Source: JBDOQU01 sp039839375 (GTDB lineage Bacteria; Pseudomonadota; Alphaproteobacteria; DSM-16000; Inquilinaceae). Taken from it: 64,000 bases of DNA. The stretch lies in assembly GCF_039839375.1 (NCBI RefSeq), contig NZ_JBDOQU010000001.1, positions 186,001-250,000 on the forward strand, in the 5' to 3' direction. This document shows, in pieces, positions 40,076 to 47,876 of this stretch; positions within the stretch are counted from its first letter, which is position 1; every line of letters begins with the position of its first letter. The position numbers and the translations under genes were made by a program. The notes under the pieces were generated by a model that did no database searches, had not been told where the DNA came from, and saw nothing but the letters and a program-made list of their open reading frames with translations.

Positions 40076-41086
40076 TCAATCCACGATGATCCGCGCGCCC
40101 GTCTCGCCGGCATTGATGACGCTCGCCAGCACGCGGTCGGCGTCGTCCACGGAAGAGAGCGGCCCCAGCCGGACGCGGTAGAATTCCGTTCCGTCGACCA
40201 TCGCCGTGGTGATCTGCGTCGTGGTGATGGAGGACAGCCGGTCGCGAAGCTGCGTGGCGTTCTGATAGACGGAGAAGGCGCCGGCCTGGACGAAGATGCT
40301 GCTGGGCGTCACCGGCTCCTGGATGACGACCGGCTGGGGCGCGATGTCGCCGTCGGGAAGTTCCACCGTCGGCGCGATCACGGTCGGCGGGCCGGGATCG
40401 CTTGGCGCAGAGGCCGGCTCCGCCGCCGGCGCCGGTTCCGTCGGTATGGGTCCCGAGGACGCCAGCGGTTCCGATGTCACCGAACCGGCCGGGGCGGCCA
40501 CCACGATCGGCCCCGCCGATTGCTCCGGAACGGGAGGCGGCGTCCCGCCCCTGCCCTGCCGCGCCAGCGCCGCCACCTGGCGGCTTTCCTCCGGCAGTAT
40601 CTGCACCCGCACCCGCGCCGTCCCCTGGCTGCGAAAGCCCAGAAGCTCCGCCCCCCGCCGGGACACGTCGATCAGCCGCCCGTTCACGAACGGCCCGCGA
40701 TCGTTGACGCGCAGCACGACCGACCGGCCGTTCTCCAGGTTCGTCACCCGCACAAGGGAGGGCATCTGCAGCGTCGGGTGGGCCGCCGTCAGCGTGTCCT
40801 GGTCGAATATCTCGCCATTGGCCGTCAGCCGATTATGAAAGCCGGGGCCATACCATGAGGCGATCCCCGTCTCGTCATAGGAATAATCTTCCTCCGGGTA
40901 GTACATGACGCCGTTGATCTCATACGGGTTGCCCACCTTGTAGCGGCCCTGGCTCGGATCGGCCGTCGCGCCGCCATCGGCGATGCCGGAACCCGCCTGG
41001 TTGCCGCCGCAGGCGGCCAGCACCAGCAGAGACAGCATCGCCAGGATCGGCCACGCCGTATCGCGATAATCGGTCAATAGACGCAT
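40076..41086 (-). CDS. rlpA: Septal-ring lytic transglycosylase/lipoprotein RlpA
   Basis: 336-aa outer-membrane lipoprotein. The signal peptide ends in the lipobox LLVLAACGG (lipidated Cys near residue 26). A double-psi beta-barrel domain carries the family motif ETGIASWYGPGFHNRLTANGEIF and VRVNDRGPFVNGRLIDVSRRGAELLG. A long Pro/Ala-rich linker follows, and the SPOR domain covers about residues 260-336 (SIFVQAGAFSVYQNATQLRDRL), which binds denuded septal glycans. RlpA proteins cleave denuded glycan strands in some species. The start at 41086 gives a good signal peptide. It overlaps the mltB stop by 13 bp. Confidence 0.94.
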   Translation of the reverse strand: MRLLTDYRDTAWPILAMLSLLVLAACGGNQAGSGIADGGATADPSQGRYKVGNPYEINGVMYYPEEDYSYDETGIASWYGPGFHNRLTANGEIFDQDTLTAAHPTLQMPSLVRVTNLENGRSVVLRVNDRGPFVNGRLIDVSRRGAELLGFRSQGTARVRVQILPEESRQVAALARQGRGGTPPPVPEQSAGPIVVAAPAGSVTSEPLASSGPIPTEPAPAAEPASAPSDPGPPTVIAPTVELPDGDIAPQPVVIQEPVTPSSIFVQAGAFSVYQNATQLRDRLSSITTTQITTAMVDGTEFYRVRLGPLSSVDDADRVLASVINAGETGARIIVD

Positions 41087-42102
41087 GAATACCCCCGAGG
41101 CCCGTCCTGGCAGCTTCCGATGAGATCGGAAAGGATGCCGATGCTGGTGGCGAAATAGGTCGACCGGTTCCACCGCATCAGCACGTTGAAATTCTCATAG
41201 ACAAGAAAGGCCGGGCCGCCCGCCCCGTCGGGACGGATCAGCGAAGCCTCCAGCGCCGCCGCCGGCAGCGCGCCGCCGCCGGCCCGCCTCACCCCCTGGT
41301 CCGCCCATCGGGAAAGCGGCAGCGACCGTTCCAGCCCGACCAGCGCGGGATCGATGCCCGCCGGAAGGTCGACCTGCCGCCCCCAGGTCAGGCTGTCGTC
41401 CCAGCCAGCCTCGGCCAGATAGTTGGCGGCGGAGGCGAAGACGTCGGCGGTCGTGGTCCAGATGTCCCGGCGGCCGTCGCCGTCATAATCCTCCGCATAG
41501 CCGAGGAAGCTCGACGGCATGAACTGGCTCTGCCCCATCGCGCCGGCCCATGATCCCTGCATGGCGCCGGGGGCGATGTGCCCCTGCTCCAGGATCATCA
41601 GCGCGTTCAGCAGCTCCTCCCGGAAATAGTCCGCGCGCCGACCGTCATAGGCCAGCGTCGCCAGCGATCGGATGACGGAGAAACCTCCCGTATTGCCGCC
41701 GAAATTCGTCTCCAGCCCCCACAGCGCGACGATGAAGCGCGGCTGCACCCCGTATTGCGCCGCGACCTCGCGCAGCAGCGCCTCATGCTGCCGCACCAGC
41801 CGCCGCCCCTCCGTCACCCGGACCTCGGAAATGACGCGGTCCATATACTGGGCGAAGGTGATCGACCCTTCCGGCTGAGCGCGGTCCAGCTCGATGACCC
41901 TGGGGTTGGGCTCCAGCCCTGAGAAGGCGGTGTCCAGGATTTGGTCGGAGACGCCCTGCGCCGCGGCTTCCGCCCGCACTCCCCGGAGCCATTCGCCGAA
42001 CGGCACCTGCTGCGCCATTGCCGCCGGCGCGACTGCCAGCCACAGCAAGCCGATCAGCGACGCGAACGCCAGCGATATCCGCCTGCCGACTGGGTGACCC
42101 AT
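41074..42102 (-). CDS. mltB: Lytic murein transglycosylase B (GH103)
   Basis: Exported glycan-cleaving enzyme of about 342 aa with a signal peptide (RRISLAFASLIGLLWLAVAPAAMA). The catalytic glutamate is in ALWGLETNFGG. Further MltB-type motifs are YDGRRADYFREELLNALMIL, SWAGAMGQSQFMPSSFLGYAEDYDGDGRRDIW and NFNVLMRWNRSTYFATSIG near the end. There is no lipobox, so it is soluble periplasmic. ATG 42102 is used. An in-frame TTG at 42123 would add 7 residues. It is co-oriented with rlpA and dacC, a set of enzymes acting on peptidoglycan. Confidence 0.94.
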   Translation of the reverse strand: MGHPVGRRISLAFASLIGLLWLAVAPAAMAQQVPFGEWLRGVRAEAAAQGVSDQILDTAFSGLEPNPRVIELDRAQPEGSITFAQYMDRVISEVRVTEGRRLVRQHEALLREVAAQYGVQPRFIVALWGLETNFGGNTGGFSVIRSLATLAYDGRRADYFREELLNALMILEQGHIAPGAMQGSWAGAMGQSQFMPSSFLGYAEDYDGDGRRDIWTTTADVFASAANYLAEAGWDDSLTWGRQVDLPAGIDPALVGLERSLPLSRWADQGVRRAGGGALPAAALEASLIRPDGAGGPAFLVYENFNVLMRWNRSTYFATSIGILSDLIGSCQDGPRGYSCVY

Positions 42103-42156
42103 ATACCCGTTCCCGTTTACCAAAACCTCACAACATCTTGTGCCACAGCTTCGCCG

Positions 42157-42975
42157 TCACATCAATCGCGGGCTCGGGGATTCGGGCGCGGGAAACAGCG
42201 CGCCGGTGCGGCCCATCAGCCAGTAGGCGGCAAGGCCCAGCCATTCCCGCGCCGCGCCGTTCAGCGCGATCAGCCCCGCCTCCAGGTCGAAGGTCGGGAC
42301 CGGCGGGATATCCGGCCCGGTCTGATAGTCCACCGGATAGGCGATCACCGGCCACCCCGCCTGCCGGAACACGCCGACCGATCGCGGCATATGGGCGGCA
42401 GAGGTCACCAATATCCACGTTTGCCCGGCTGACACCTCTGCCAGCGCCGCCGACAGCACCGCGTTTTCATAGGTGTTCCGGGACGCCCTCTCCCACAGGA
42501 TGCTTTCGGGCGCGATTCCGACGCTCGGCATCAGCGCGCGGACGACATCGGCTTCCTTCATCTCCTGCCCGAAGACGGCGCCGCTGCCGCCGGTGAAGAT
42601 GTGGACGGCATCGGGATAGCGGCGGACCAGTTCGGCGAAGCCGGTCAGCCGCTCCGCCGACGCCTTCAGGGCCGGCGCGTCCCGCTCGGCGGCCAGAATC
42701 GGATCGACGAAGCCGCCCAGCACGATCACCCCGTCCACCTCGCCCGCCGGCGGCAGCACCGCCGGCTGGGGGAACCGGTTCTCCAGCGGCGCCAGCAGCC
42801 AGGCCCCGACCGGCAGCACGGCGACGATTGTCAGTGCAACGACGGAGCCCCCGATCAGCGCCCCGCCGAACCGCCTGCGCCCTGCCAGTGCCAGAAGGCA
42901 CCCGGCGATGAGCAACAGCAGCAGCAGGTTCCCCGGCTGCGCAACCGCCCAGAAGAATTTGGAGAAGACGAACAT
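42157..42975 (-). CDS. DUF218 (YdcF/ElyC-like) membrane protein
   Basis: 272-aa protein with two N-terminal membrane helices (about residues 10-30, PGNLLLLLLIAGCLLALAG, and 37-60, GGSVVALTIVAVLPVGAWLLAPLE). A DUF218 domain follows, with the sheet motif GVIVLGGFVDP, IFTGGSGAVFGQEMKEADVVRALM, the ERASRNTYENAVLSA block and ILVTSAAHMPRSVGVFRQAGW. The relative ElyC supports envelope integrity and cell-wall precursor metabolism in E. coli. Exact reaction unknown. ATG 42975 is taken, since upstream in-frame sequence lacks similarity. It is the last core gene before the tRNA. Confidence 0.88.
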   Translation of the reverse strand: MFVFSKFFWAVAQPGNLLLLLLIAGCLLALAGRRRFGGALIGGSVVALTIVAVLPVGAWLLAPLENRFPQPAVLPPAGEVDGVIVLGGFVDPILAAERDAPALKASAERLTGFAELVRRYPDAVHIFTGGSGAVFGQEMKEADVVRALMPSVGIAPESILWERASRNTYENAVLSAALAEVSAGQTWILVTSAAHMPRSVGVFRQAGWPVIAYPVDYQTGPDIPPVPTFDLEAGLIALNGAAREWLGLAAYWLMGRTGALFPAPESPSPRLM

Positions 42976-43058
42976 GGGCCGCGTGATACAAGAACCCCCG
43001 CCCGCTGGCGAGCGCCTTGAGACGGGGGACCTCCGCCCGCGCGCCCCGACCATCGATG

Positions 43059-43087
43059 TTGCCGCGCCCCGGCTCAGCGGCTAGAAA
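43059..43087 (+). promoter_or_regulatory. Candidate tRNA-Ser promoter
   Basis: TTGCCG (43059-43064), 17 bp, TAGAAA (43082-43087): each hexamer matches the sigma-70 consensus at 4 of 6 positions. The predicted start lies about 7 nt before the tRNA. Confidence 0.45.
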
Positions 43088-43101
43088 TCTCCCCCGGCAG
43101 C

Positions 43102-43192
43102 GGAGGGATGGCCGAGCGGTTTAAGGCGGCAGTCTTGAAAACTGTTGTGGGTTGATAGCCCACCGTGGGTTCGAATCCCACTCCCTCCGCCA
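43102..43192 (+). tRNA. tRNA-Ser(UGA)
   Basis: 91-nt class II tRNA including encoded CCA. The acceptor stem GGAGGGA pairs with TCCCTCC (43182-43188), followed by discriminator G and CCA. The anticodon loop CTTGAAA has anticodon TGA at 43136-43138. A long variable arm (TGTGGGTTGATAGCCCAC region) and a T arm with GGTTCGAATCC are present. Serine tRNA genes are frequent integration sites for mobile islands, and the accessory region starts just downstream. Confidence 0.97.
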
Positions 43193-43363
43193 AATACCGC
43201 CGATTCTACGCTACAGCCCGATATTTCTTGGGGATCAACAACGGTCGGTATCGACCCCATTGCCGCCGCTCCTGCGTCGCTCCGGAGGACTGCTTTTGAC
43301 CCATTGCCGACACTGTGGACGTCCGCTTCAGTGGCGTTGCCTTAGAGCAGGCGCAGCGCGCGG
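43193..43363. other. Spacer between tRNA-Ser and accessory operon, degenerate repeat-like
   Basis: No gene seen. The minus strand contains GAAGCGGACGTCCAC followed by GGCAATGGGTCAAAAGC, resembling the degenerate GAAGCGGACATT/GGGTC-type sequence that recurs between genes in many alphaproteobacteria (from memory, not checked). Similar words recur in the spacer at 47022-47369 on the other side of the operon. Confidence 0.3.
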
Positions 43364-44134
43364 CTAGGCATGTACCACGCACCGTGCGAGTTCCTGTCGC
43401 AGATAAAGAAGGCTGTGGTTGAGCCACCGGCTTAGCGCCAGAAGATCGCTCGGCGCGTTCATGTGGCGACCGACATCGCCCGACGGCGTGGGAAGCCACC
43501 AAGGTGCTGCGCTCGCCAAATGCATGCGCTCGACCGAGAGCCGCCGAACCAGATCATCGACCGTTGGCTCCTGTAGCGCGGTCTCGAAATCTTCAACTAT
43601 CTCCACCGGCTCGGGTTGGAAATCGGCCGGATGGTCTTGAGCCAGACTACGCATTAAATCAATCTGCCAATGGGGATGACCCGCGCCTGGGCTTTGAAAC
43701 GAAACCTCCGGCCCCTCCCACTTTGTGATGCCGGGCCATTCCAGTCGGAGAAACTGAGGCTTGATTGCCTCGTGACGTTTTCCAAGATAGACGGTCAGGC
43801 CCATATTCTTGAACCTGTAGGGTCGTTGCCCCGTCGTCAGTTCCCAGGCTTCCTGCCAGCCCAGCCAGGCGAACAGATTGCTCGGCATCTCGCATAGCGG
43901 CGCCACCCAGCTTGCGCCGCCTTGATCGCGGGTGACGCGTTCGCACGCCGCACCCCGCAAGCCGGCCCATACGCGATCGGACTGGTAGTCTGCGTCCACC
44001 CGCAGTTGTCGCGGGTCAAGCTCGAGAGCTGCGACGATCAGGCCTTTGAGCTCGATCCATCGTTGGTCGAGCGCGCCCTTGGTGGCCCGAAGCTCCGGCT
44101 GCGGGCTAAGCGATTGCGAGGCTGGGCGCGCCAT
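43364..44134 (-). CDS. Unknown protein in methyltransferase operon
   Basis: I do not recognise this 256-aa protein. It has no signal peptide or membrane segment and is rich in Trp and acidic residues (MARPASQSLSPQPELRATKG at the start). Conspicuous parts are WVAPLCEMPSNLFAWLGWQEAWEL, LRLEWPGITKWEGPEVSFQ, a GAGHPHWQID motif near residue 160, and an acidic stretch FQPEPVEIVEDFETALQEPT. The C-terminal half ends in an Arg/Leu-rich helix (LSRWLNHSLLYLRQELARC). The start overlaps the upstream methyltransferase gene by 29 bp, so it is co-translated. A role linked to the methyltransferase, such as restriction effector or specificity partner, is possible but only inferred from position. Confidence 0.75.
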   Translation of the reverse strand: MARPASQSLSPQPELRATKGALDQRWIELKGLIVAALELDPRQLRVDADYQSDRVWAGLRGAACERVTRDQGGASWVAPLCEMPSNLFAWLGWQEAWELTTGQRPYRFKNMGLTVYLGKRHEAIKPQFLRLEWPGITKWEGPEVSFQSPGAGHPHWQIDLMRSLAQDHPADFQPEPVEIVEDFETALQEPTVDDLVRRLSVERMHLASAAPWWLPTPSGDVGRHMNAPSDLLALSRWLNHSLLYLRQELARCVVHA

Positions 44135-46550
44135 ACATCTCCGCCACAGTCTGAGCCGTTCGGCTGCGCCAAGACGGATCGGTCACATCGACAGCCTTAC
44201 CAAGCATCGCCAGTTCGCTCACCCGGCGGCCGGCGCGCGGGTCAATACTGAGCGCTCGCAAATCGGGCAGAGGCATGGGATTGACGTGACGGGCGCTGAG
44301 GTCAAACTGACCGCCGGCGACATGTGGGGCGTAGAGACTGAGCAGCTTGGCAAACGGCGATGAATTAAACATCGCCACATAGGCGGCGAGAAGGTCAGCC
44401 AAGGGCAGAGCCTCATCATCCGCCTCGATCAGCGCCGCTTTCGGCGTCCAGACGTGTCCCATCACCGCGACATAGTCAGCTTTGTAATCGCCCACGAAGC
44501 CGCCTTCGGCGGAGAAGAACTTGCTGATAATCCGGGGGCCCTCGTTATAGGCCCAAGATCGCGATCGCATCAGTCCCCACCAATCAGCGCGTTTGGACTG
44601 CAAGATAGTCGCGCGGCTCGCCAAGCGCTCACGAGCCGGCGAGAGCATTGTTTTGAAGTAACTGGGTACGGCTTCGGCGACCGCCGCTTCATCCGCGAAC
44701 AGCGGTCCCGCGGCCGTATGGGGGAAGAACACATAGTACGGCTTCACAACCCGGCCATTTTGAATGGAGTCGGTCATGGTCGCGATGCGGAAGGCCTTTC
44801 TCTCTTTCGCCGGCAGGGCGCGCCACTCCTCGTCGGTCAGCAGCAGGATATCGTTGAGCCCGGTCTGAATGCCCTGAGAAACTTCGAAGAGATCCTGCAC
44901 GCTGGGCAAGGACAGTTCACTCAGATCGGTCAGGAGCCGCTCGGTGGCCGGCGTCGGCAGCCGCCAGGTCGGCCGTCCGGTCAGCGAGTCCGACAGGATC
45001 GGAAACAGGCTCCAATTGCTTTCGATGATCGGAGCCGTCGGCGCAGCGCCGTTGAGCTTGCGGATCTGGCGCAGGGCCTCGCCGGTGGCGGCCGCGTCGT
45101 TCTCCGTCAGGATGGCGGTCAAAGTCGAGGGAGCCTGCGGCCGGCCCTTGCGCACTACCGCGCAGGCGACCTGGACCATGGCGTGCGAGAACAGGCCGAA
45201 ATCGCCGATCGAGGCGAGCATGCGCACATCGCCTTCGGACGCCAGTCTCTCGCGCCAGCTCGCCGCGGCCTTCAAAGACAGGAGGCTGGCCGGAAACAGC
45301 GAACCGAGAACCCCGCCGGGGTTGAGCGCTTGGAGGCCACGCGCCACGAATGCCATACTATAGTCACCTCGCGCCGCGCTGGCGTCGGTGGCGTCGCGCA
45401 GTTGCTGGCGCTGCTCAGCGCTCTGAGCTCCGAAGGCGATGAATGGCGGGTTCATGACGATGACGTCGCAGGCCGGCATTCCTGCATCGCCCAGCGAGTC
45501 GCCGAGGGTCAGCTCAAGTTCGACCCCACCGCTGGGCGACCAGTCTCGCAGAGACAACCGCAAGACAAAACGAGCCATAGCGATGGCGGCGGCGGAAATG
45601 TCCAGTCCCACCAGTTTCAGTCTGCCGTTGAATCCCGCGCGGCGCAGCGCGCGCAGCGCTTCGTGCAAGAACGCCCCCGAGCCGCAGGCCGGATCACACA
45701 GCGTCAGCGCTTGGCGACTGGCCAGATCAGGAATGGCGGCCAGCACCTGCTCGACAATGCTGCGGGCTAGGGCTGGCGGCGTGAAATGGGTGCCGCCGCG
45801 ATTGTCCACGCGAGTCTCGGGCGCATCGATCAGGCCAAACAGGTCGAAATTCGGCGAGACGCGCAGCAGTTCGAAATGCGCCTCCTGGAAAAGCTGGCCG
45901 CCGGCATGGCGGATAGCCAAGGCCGGGTGCAGCCGCAGGAACGACAGACCGCCCGGCGCCGCAGCGACCTCGGCCCCCGCTGCGTCCAGGCCGTGAGCCG
46001 CCAGTCGCGTACAAAGCTCAGGACCGTCCTCGGCCAGACCTAGGGCCGCCGGATCGACTTGATAGTGCTGCGGCGCGATCAGCCGCGCCAGGGCAGCGAG
46101 ATAAATGTCGGTCGTGCGCGCGTCCGGCAGGCCCGCGTTGTGGCTTAGCGAGCGAATGCGCCGGAAATAGTTGAGCAGATGATCGACCACGCCGCGATTG
46201 GAGCGCAGACGATCTTTGTTGAGATAGGCATAGAACCGGTCGAGGCTGCGCTCGACGCCGCCTCGCTCATAAACTCGGGGCTCGTGGGGCGCATCCCACC
46301 GTAGCATCGCCACCTTGTCGTCGGTGACGGTGACGTGGTGGGGAATATCGCTCGACCAAGCCCATCCGGCCGGATCGTTGTGCCGCCACAGATCCTCCGT
46401 CGAGGTCGAAAGCGCGAAGGTGCCAAACCCGCCGTCCAGCAGGACGTGGTGATCGCCAGGCAAGGGGGCGGCGTCATGGCCTTCAAAGAGCGGCGCGAGC
46501 GCTAGGCCGAAGCGCTGGCTCCAGTCGAAGGCGAGGCCAAACCCGGTCAT
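44106..46550 (-). CDS. N6-adenine DNA methyltransferase (Eco57I/type IIG-like) with TRD-like C-terminus
   Basis: 814-aa SAM-dependent DNA methyltransferase. An N-terminal domain of about 230 residues of unknown role is followed by the methylase core. GTHFTPPALARSIVEQVL corresponds to motif X, CDPACGSGAF (residues 285-294) to the SAM-binding motif I, and NPPF (367-370) to the catalytic motif IV of N6-adenine enzymes. The C-terminal third (SQGIQTGLNDILLLTDEEW, and HVNPMPLPDLRAL near the end) resembles target-recognition domains. I see no clear PD-ExK nuclease motif. The ATG at 46550 overlaps the HTH gene stop by 4 nt. An open frame extends to 47021 but only shadows that HTH gene. Confidence 0.9.
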   Translation of the reverse strand: MTGFGLAFDWSQRFGLALAPLFEGHDAAPLPGDHHVLLDGGFGTFALSTSTEDLWRHNDPAGWAWSSDIPHHVTVTDDKVAMLRWDAPHEPRVYERGGVERSLDRFYAYLNKDRLRSNRGVVDHLLNYFRRIRSLSHNAGLPDARTTDIYLAALARLIAPQHYQVDPAALGLAEDGPELCTRLAAHGLDAAGAEVAAAPGGLSFLRLHPALAIRHAGGQLFQEAHFELLRVSPNFDLFGLIDAPETRVDNRGGTHFTPPALARSIVEQVLAAIPDLASRQALTLCDPACGSGAFLHEALRALRRAGFNGRLKLVGLDISAAAIAMARFVLRLSLRDWSPSGGVELELTLGDSLGDAGMPACDVIVMNPPFIAFGAQSAEQRQQLRDATDASAARGDYSMAFVARGLQALNPGGVLGSLFPASLLSLKAAASWRERLASEGDVRMLASIGDFGLFSHAMVQVACAVVRKGRPQAPSTLTAILTENDAAATGEALRQIRKLNGAAPTAPIIESNWSLFPILSDSLTGRPTWRLPTPATERLLTDLSELSLPSVQDLFEVSQGIQTGLNDILLLTDEEWRALPAKERKAFRIATMTDSIQNGRVVKPYYVFFPHTAAGPLFADEAAVAEAVPSYFKTMLSPARERLASRATILQSKRADWWGLMRSRSWAYNEGPRIISKFFSAEGGFVGDYKADYVAVMGHVWTPKAALIEADDEALPLADLLAAYVAMFNSSPFAKLLSLYAPHVAGGQFDLSARHVNPMPLPDLRALSIDPRAGRRVSELAMLGKAVDVTDPSWRSRTAQTVAEMYGAPSLAIA

Positions 46551-46999
46551 CGGCGCACCGCCACCGCGGGAAACAACGGCAGTTGTGCTTCGACTAGCAG
46601 TTGGCTGGGCGTGGCCAGGGCCTCCAAGTGCCGACGCAGGCCGACGGTCAAACAGGCGTCCTTGGCGTAGATTTCCCCGTCCAGTTTCAGCAACGCCTCC
46701 TGAGCGTTGGGAAACACCGCGACCGCGCCCCATAGGGAGGGGAACGAGCGCCCCTTCAAGAGCGTCTGCAATTGCGCAATGGCCAGGCGCCAGCCGCTGA
46801 CCTCGACGCCATAGCGCTGGTGAACCTCGTTGAGGACGCGCAGTGCCAAAATGGTTTGCCAGGAAAAGAGCGCCAAATGTCCGCGCCCTGCCGGCGGCAC
46901 GTCCGCAGTCACCACGGCGCGTCGCCCACACCACTCGCGAAGTTGGTGGGGCGTCAAGCCTGACAGGCGTGCGGCGTCGGATGCTTGGACCAGCGACAT
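46547..46999 (-). CDS. MerR-like helix-turn-helix regulator of the methyltransferase operon
   Basis: 150-aa protein with an N-terminal MerR-type winged helix: ASDAARLSGLTPHQLREWCG is the HTH, followed by a wing-like segment and FSWQTILALRVLNEVHQRYGVEVSGW. The C-terminal half (PSLWGAVAVFPNAQEALLKLDG) has no cysteine-based metal site, so a small-molecule or protein signal or simple autoregulation is more likely. It is the first gene of the three-gene operon and lies directly behind a palindrome that overlaps the presumed -10 element. By analogy with controller proteins of restriction-modification systems it may set methyltransferase expression (inference). Confidence 0.8.
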   Translation of the reverse strand: MSLVQASDAARLSGLTPHQLREWCGRRAVVTADVPPAGRGHLALFSWQTILALRVLNEVHQRYGVEVSGWRLAIAQLQTLLKGRSFPSLWGAVAVFPNAQEALLKLDGEIYAKDACLTVGLRRHLEALATPSQLLVEAQLPLFPAVAVRR

Positions 47000-47004
47000 T
47001 TAGA

Positions 47005-47021
47005 ATGGGTATCATACCCAT
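47005..47021. promoter_or_regulatory. Palindromic operator/promoter of the methyltransferase operon
   Basis: ATGGGTATCATACCCAT is an 8-bp perfect inverted repeat around one base. On the minus strand its centre reads TATGAT, one change from a -10 consensus, and TTGGCG about 19 bp upstream (47041-47036) could be the -35. Transcription would begin only about 5 nt before the ATG at 46999, giving a nearly leaderless mRNA. Likely bound by the MerR-like protein. Confidence 0.6.
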
Positions 47022-47369
47022 CCTGACGGCGCCATCGCCAATTCAGTTTCAACCATCCCACGATTCGAGCCGCGCTATATGCGCCGCCACCTGCCTAGGG
47101 CGGTTTTGGAAGCACCCGGCCAAGCAATCATGCCGGTGATCGAATGTCCGAGTGTTGGCGGGGTACCAATGACCAGAACTGGCGCTTAGCTGCCTCTAAT
47201 GACTGTCTATCGTTACGACCGCTTTCCACCCCATTCCCGCCATCCGCTCATCCATCAATTTTGGAGGGCTATAGCGTAGACGTAGTTCTCTGTTTCATCG
47301 GCTTCGGCCCGCCATTTTCGGTATTGTCCGGCCTTCTCAGGATACTTCAGCCAGCAGGGTCTGGCGCGC
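47022..47369. other. Gene-poor spacer, degenerate with a possible gene remnant
   Basis: No intact gene is supported. On the minus strand, 47255-47386 is open between two stops and encodes a protein-like string (fragments CWLKYPEKAGQYRKW and DETENYVYAIALQN) without a start codon, overlapping the GNAT gene end. It may be the 3' end of a gene truncated when the toxin-antitoxin pair arrived. The left part (about 47130-47250) contains GGTCGTAACGATAGACAG-type sequence resembling degenerate alphaproteobacterial intergenic repeats, similar in words to 43193-43363. Confidence 0.35.
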
Positions 47370-47876
47370 TCATACCGATAACAAGCTCATCGCAGTCGCC
47401 ACCGGCAGGTAGAGCGTGCGGGGGCGCTCGGTCAGGGGCACAAAGCCGAACGCTTCATAGAAGGCGGCGGCGGCGTCATCGATGGCGTCGGCAAAGATGG
47501 CGTGTGCGCCGATAGGCGATGTCGCCACCGTCCTGATCGCATCGAACAACAAGGCATCCCCAAGACCCTGACCGGCATAGTCGGTGTGCCGGCCGAGCCA
47601 TCCGATCAGGACGGCCGGGACGGAAGGATAACGAGGCAGCTTCTTCGCCAGGGTTTTGGGCACGTCATTCAATGGCACGGTGCTGGACGAAAGCGTGTAG
47701 AAGCCCGCAACGCGATCCGTGGATATCTCTCGCGCGACGAAGCAGGTCGCATATTTGCGCTTCACGTCCTGCGAGACGGTTTCCCTGAAATAGCGGTCGA
47801 TTCGCTCATTTCCGCAGAAAAAATCCGCCCGCTTGTGTTTCTTTTCCAGCGGCTCGATGACGAAGCGGACGCTCAC
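47370..47876 (-). CDS. GNAT-family toxin (TacT/AtaT-like)
   Basis: 168-aa GCN5-type N-acetyltransferase. Relatives paired with DUF1778 antitoxins acetylate aminoacyl-tRNAs and stop translation. Features are the N-terminal IEPLEKKHKRADFFCGNERIDRYF typical of this toxin group, VAGFYTLSSSTVPL, the acetyl-CoA loop YAGQGLGDALLFDAI, and the C-terminal AFYEAFGFVPL. Its ATG overlaps the antitoxin stop by 4 nt, so antitoxin then toxin is translated from one message. The catalytic tyrosine region near the C-terminus (YEAFGF) is kept, so it looks functional. Confidence 0.9.
   Translation of the reverse strand: MSVRFVIEPLEKKHKRADFFCGNERIDRYFRETVSQDVKRKYATCFVAREISTDRVAGFYTLSSSTVPLNDVPKTLAKKLPRYPSVPAVLIGWLGRHTDYAGQGLGDALLFDAIRTVATSPIGAHAIFADAIDDAAAAFYEAFGFVPLTERPRTLYLPVATAMSLLSV

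Noticed and set aside
46551..47021. N-terminal extension of the methyltransferase to 971 aa
   Set aside because: The added region is an alternate-frame reading of the MerR-like gene and would place the start inside the operator. ATG 46550 with a 4-bp overlap fits better.
47144..47515. Plus-strand open frame of 123 codons in the degenerate spacer
   Set aside because: No family features, overlaps the end of the GNAT gene in antisense, and runs through repeat-like sequence.
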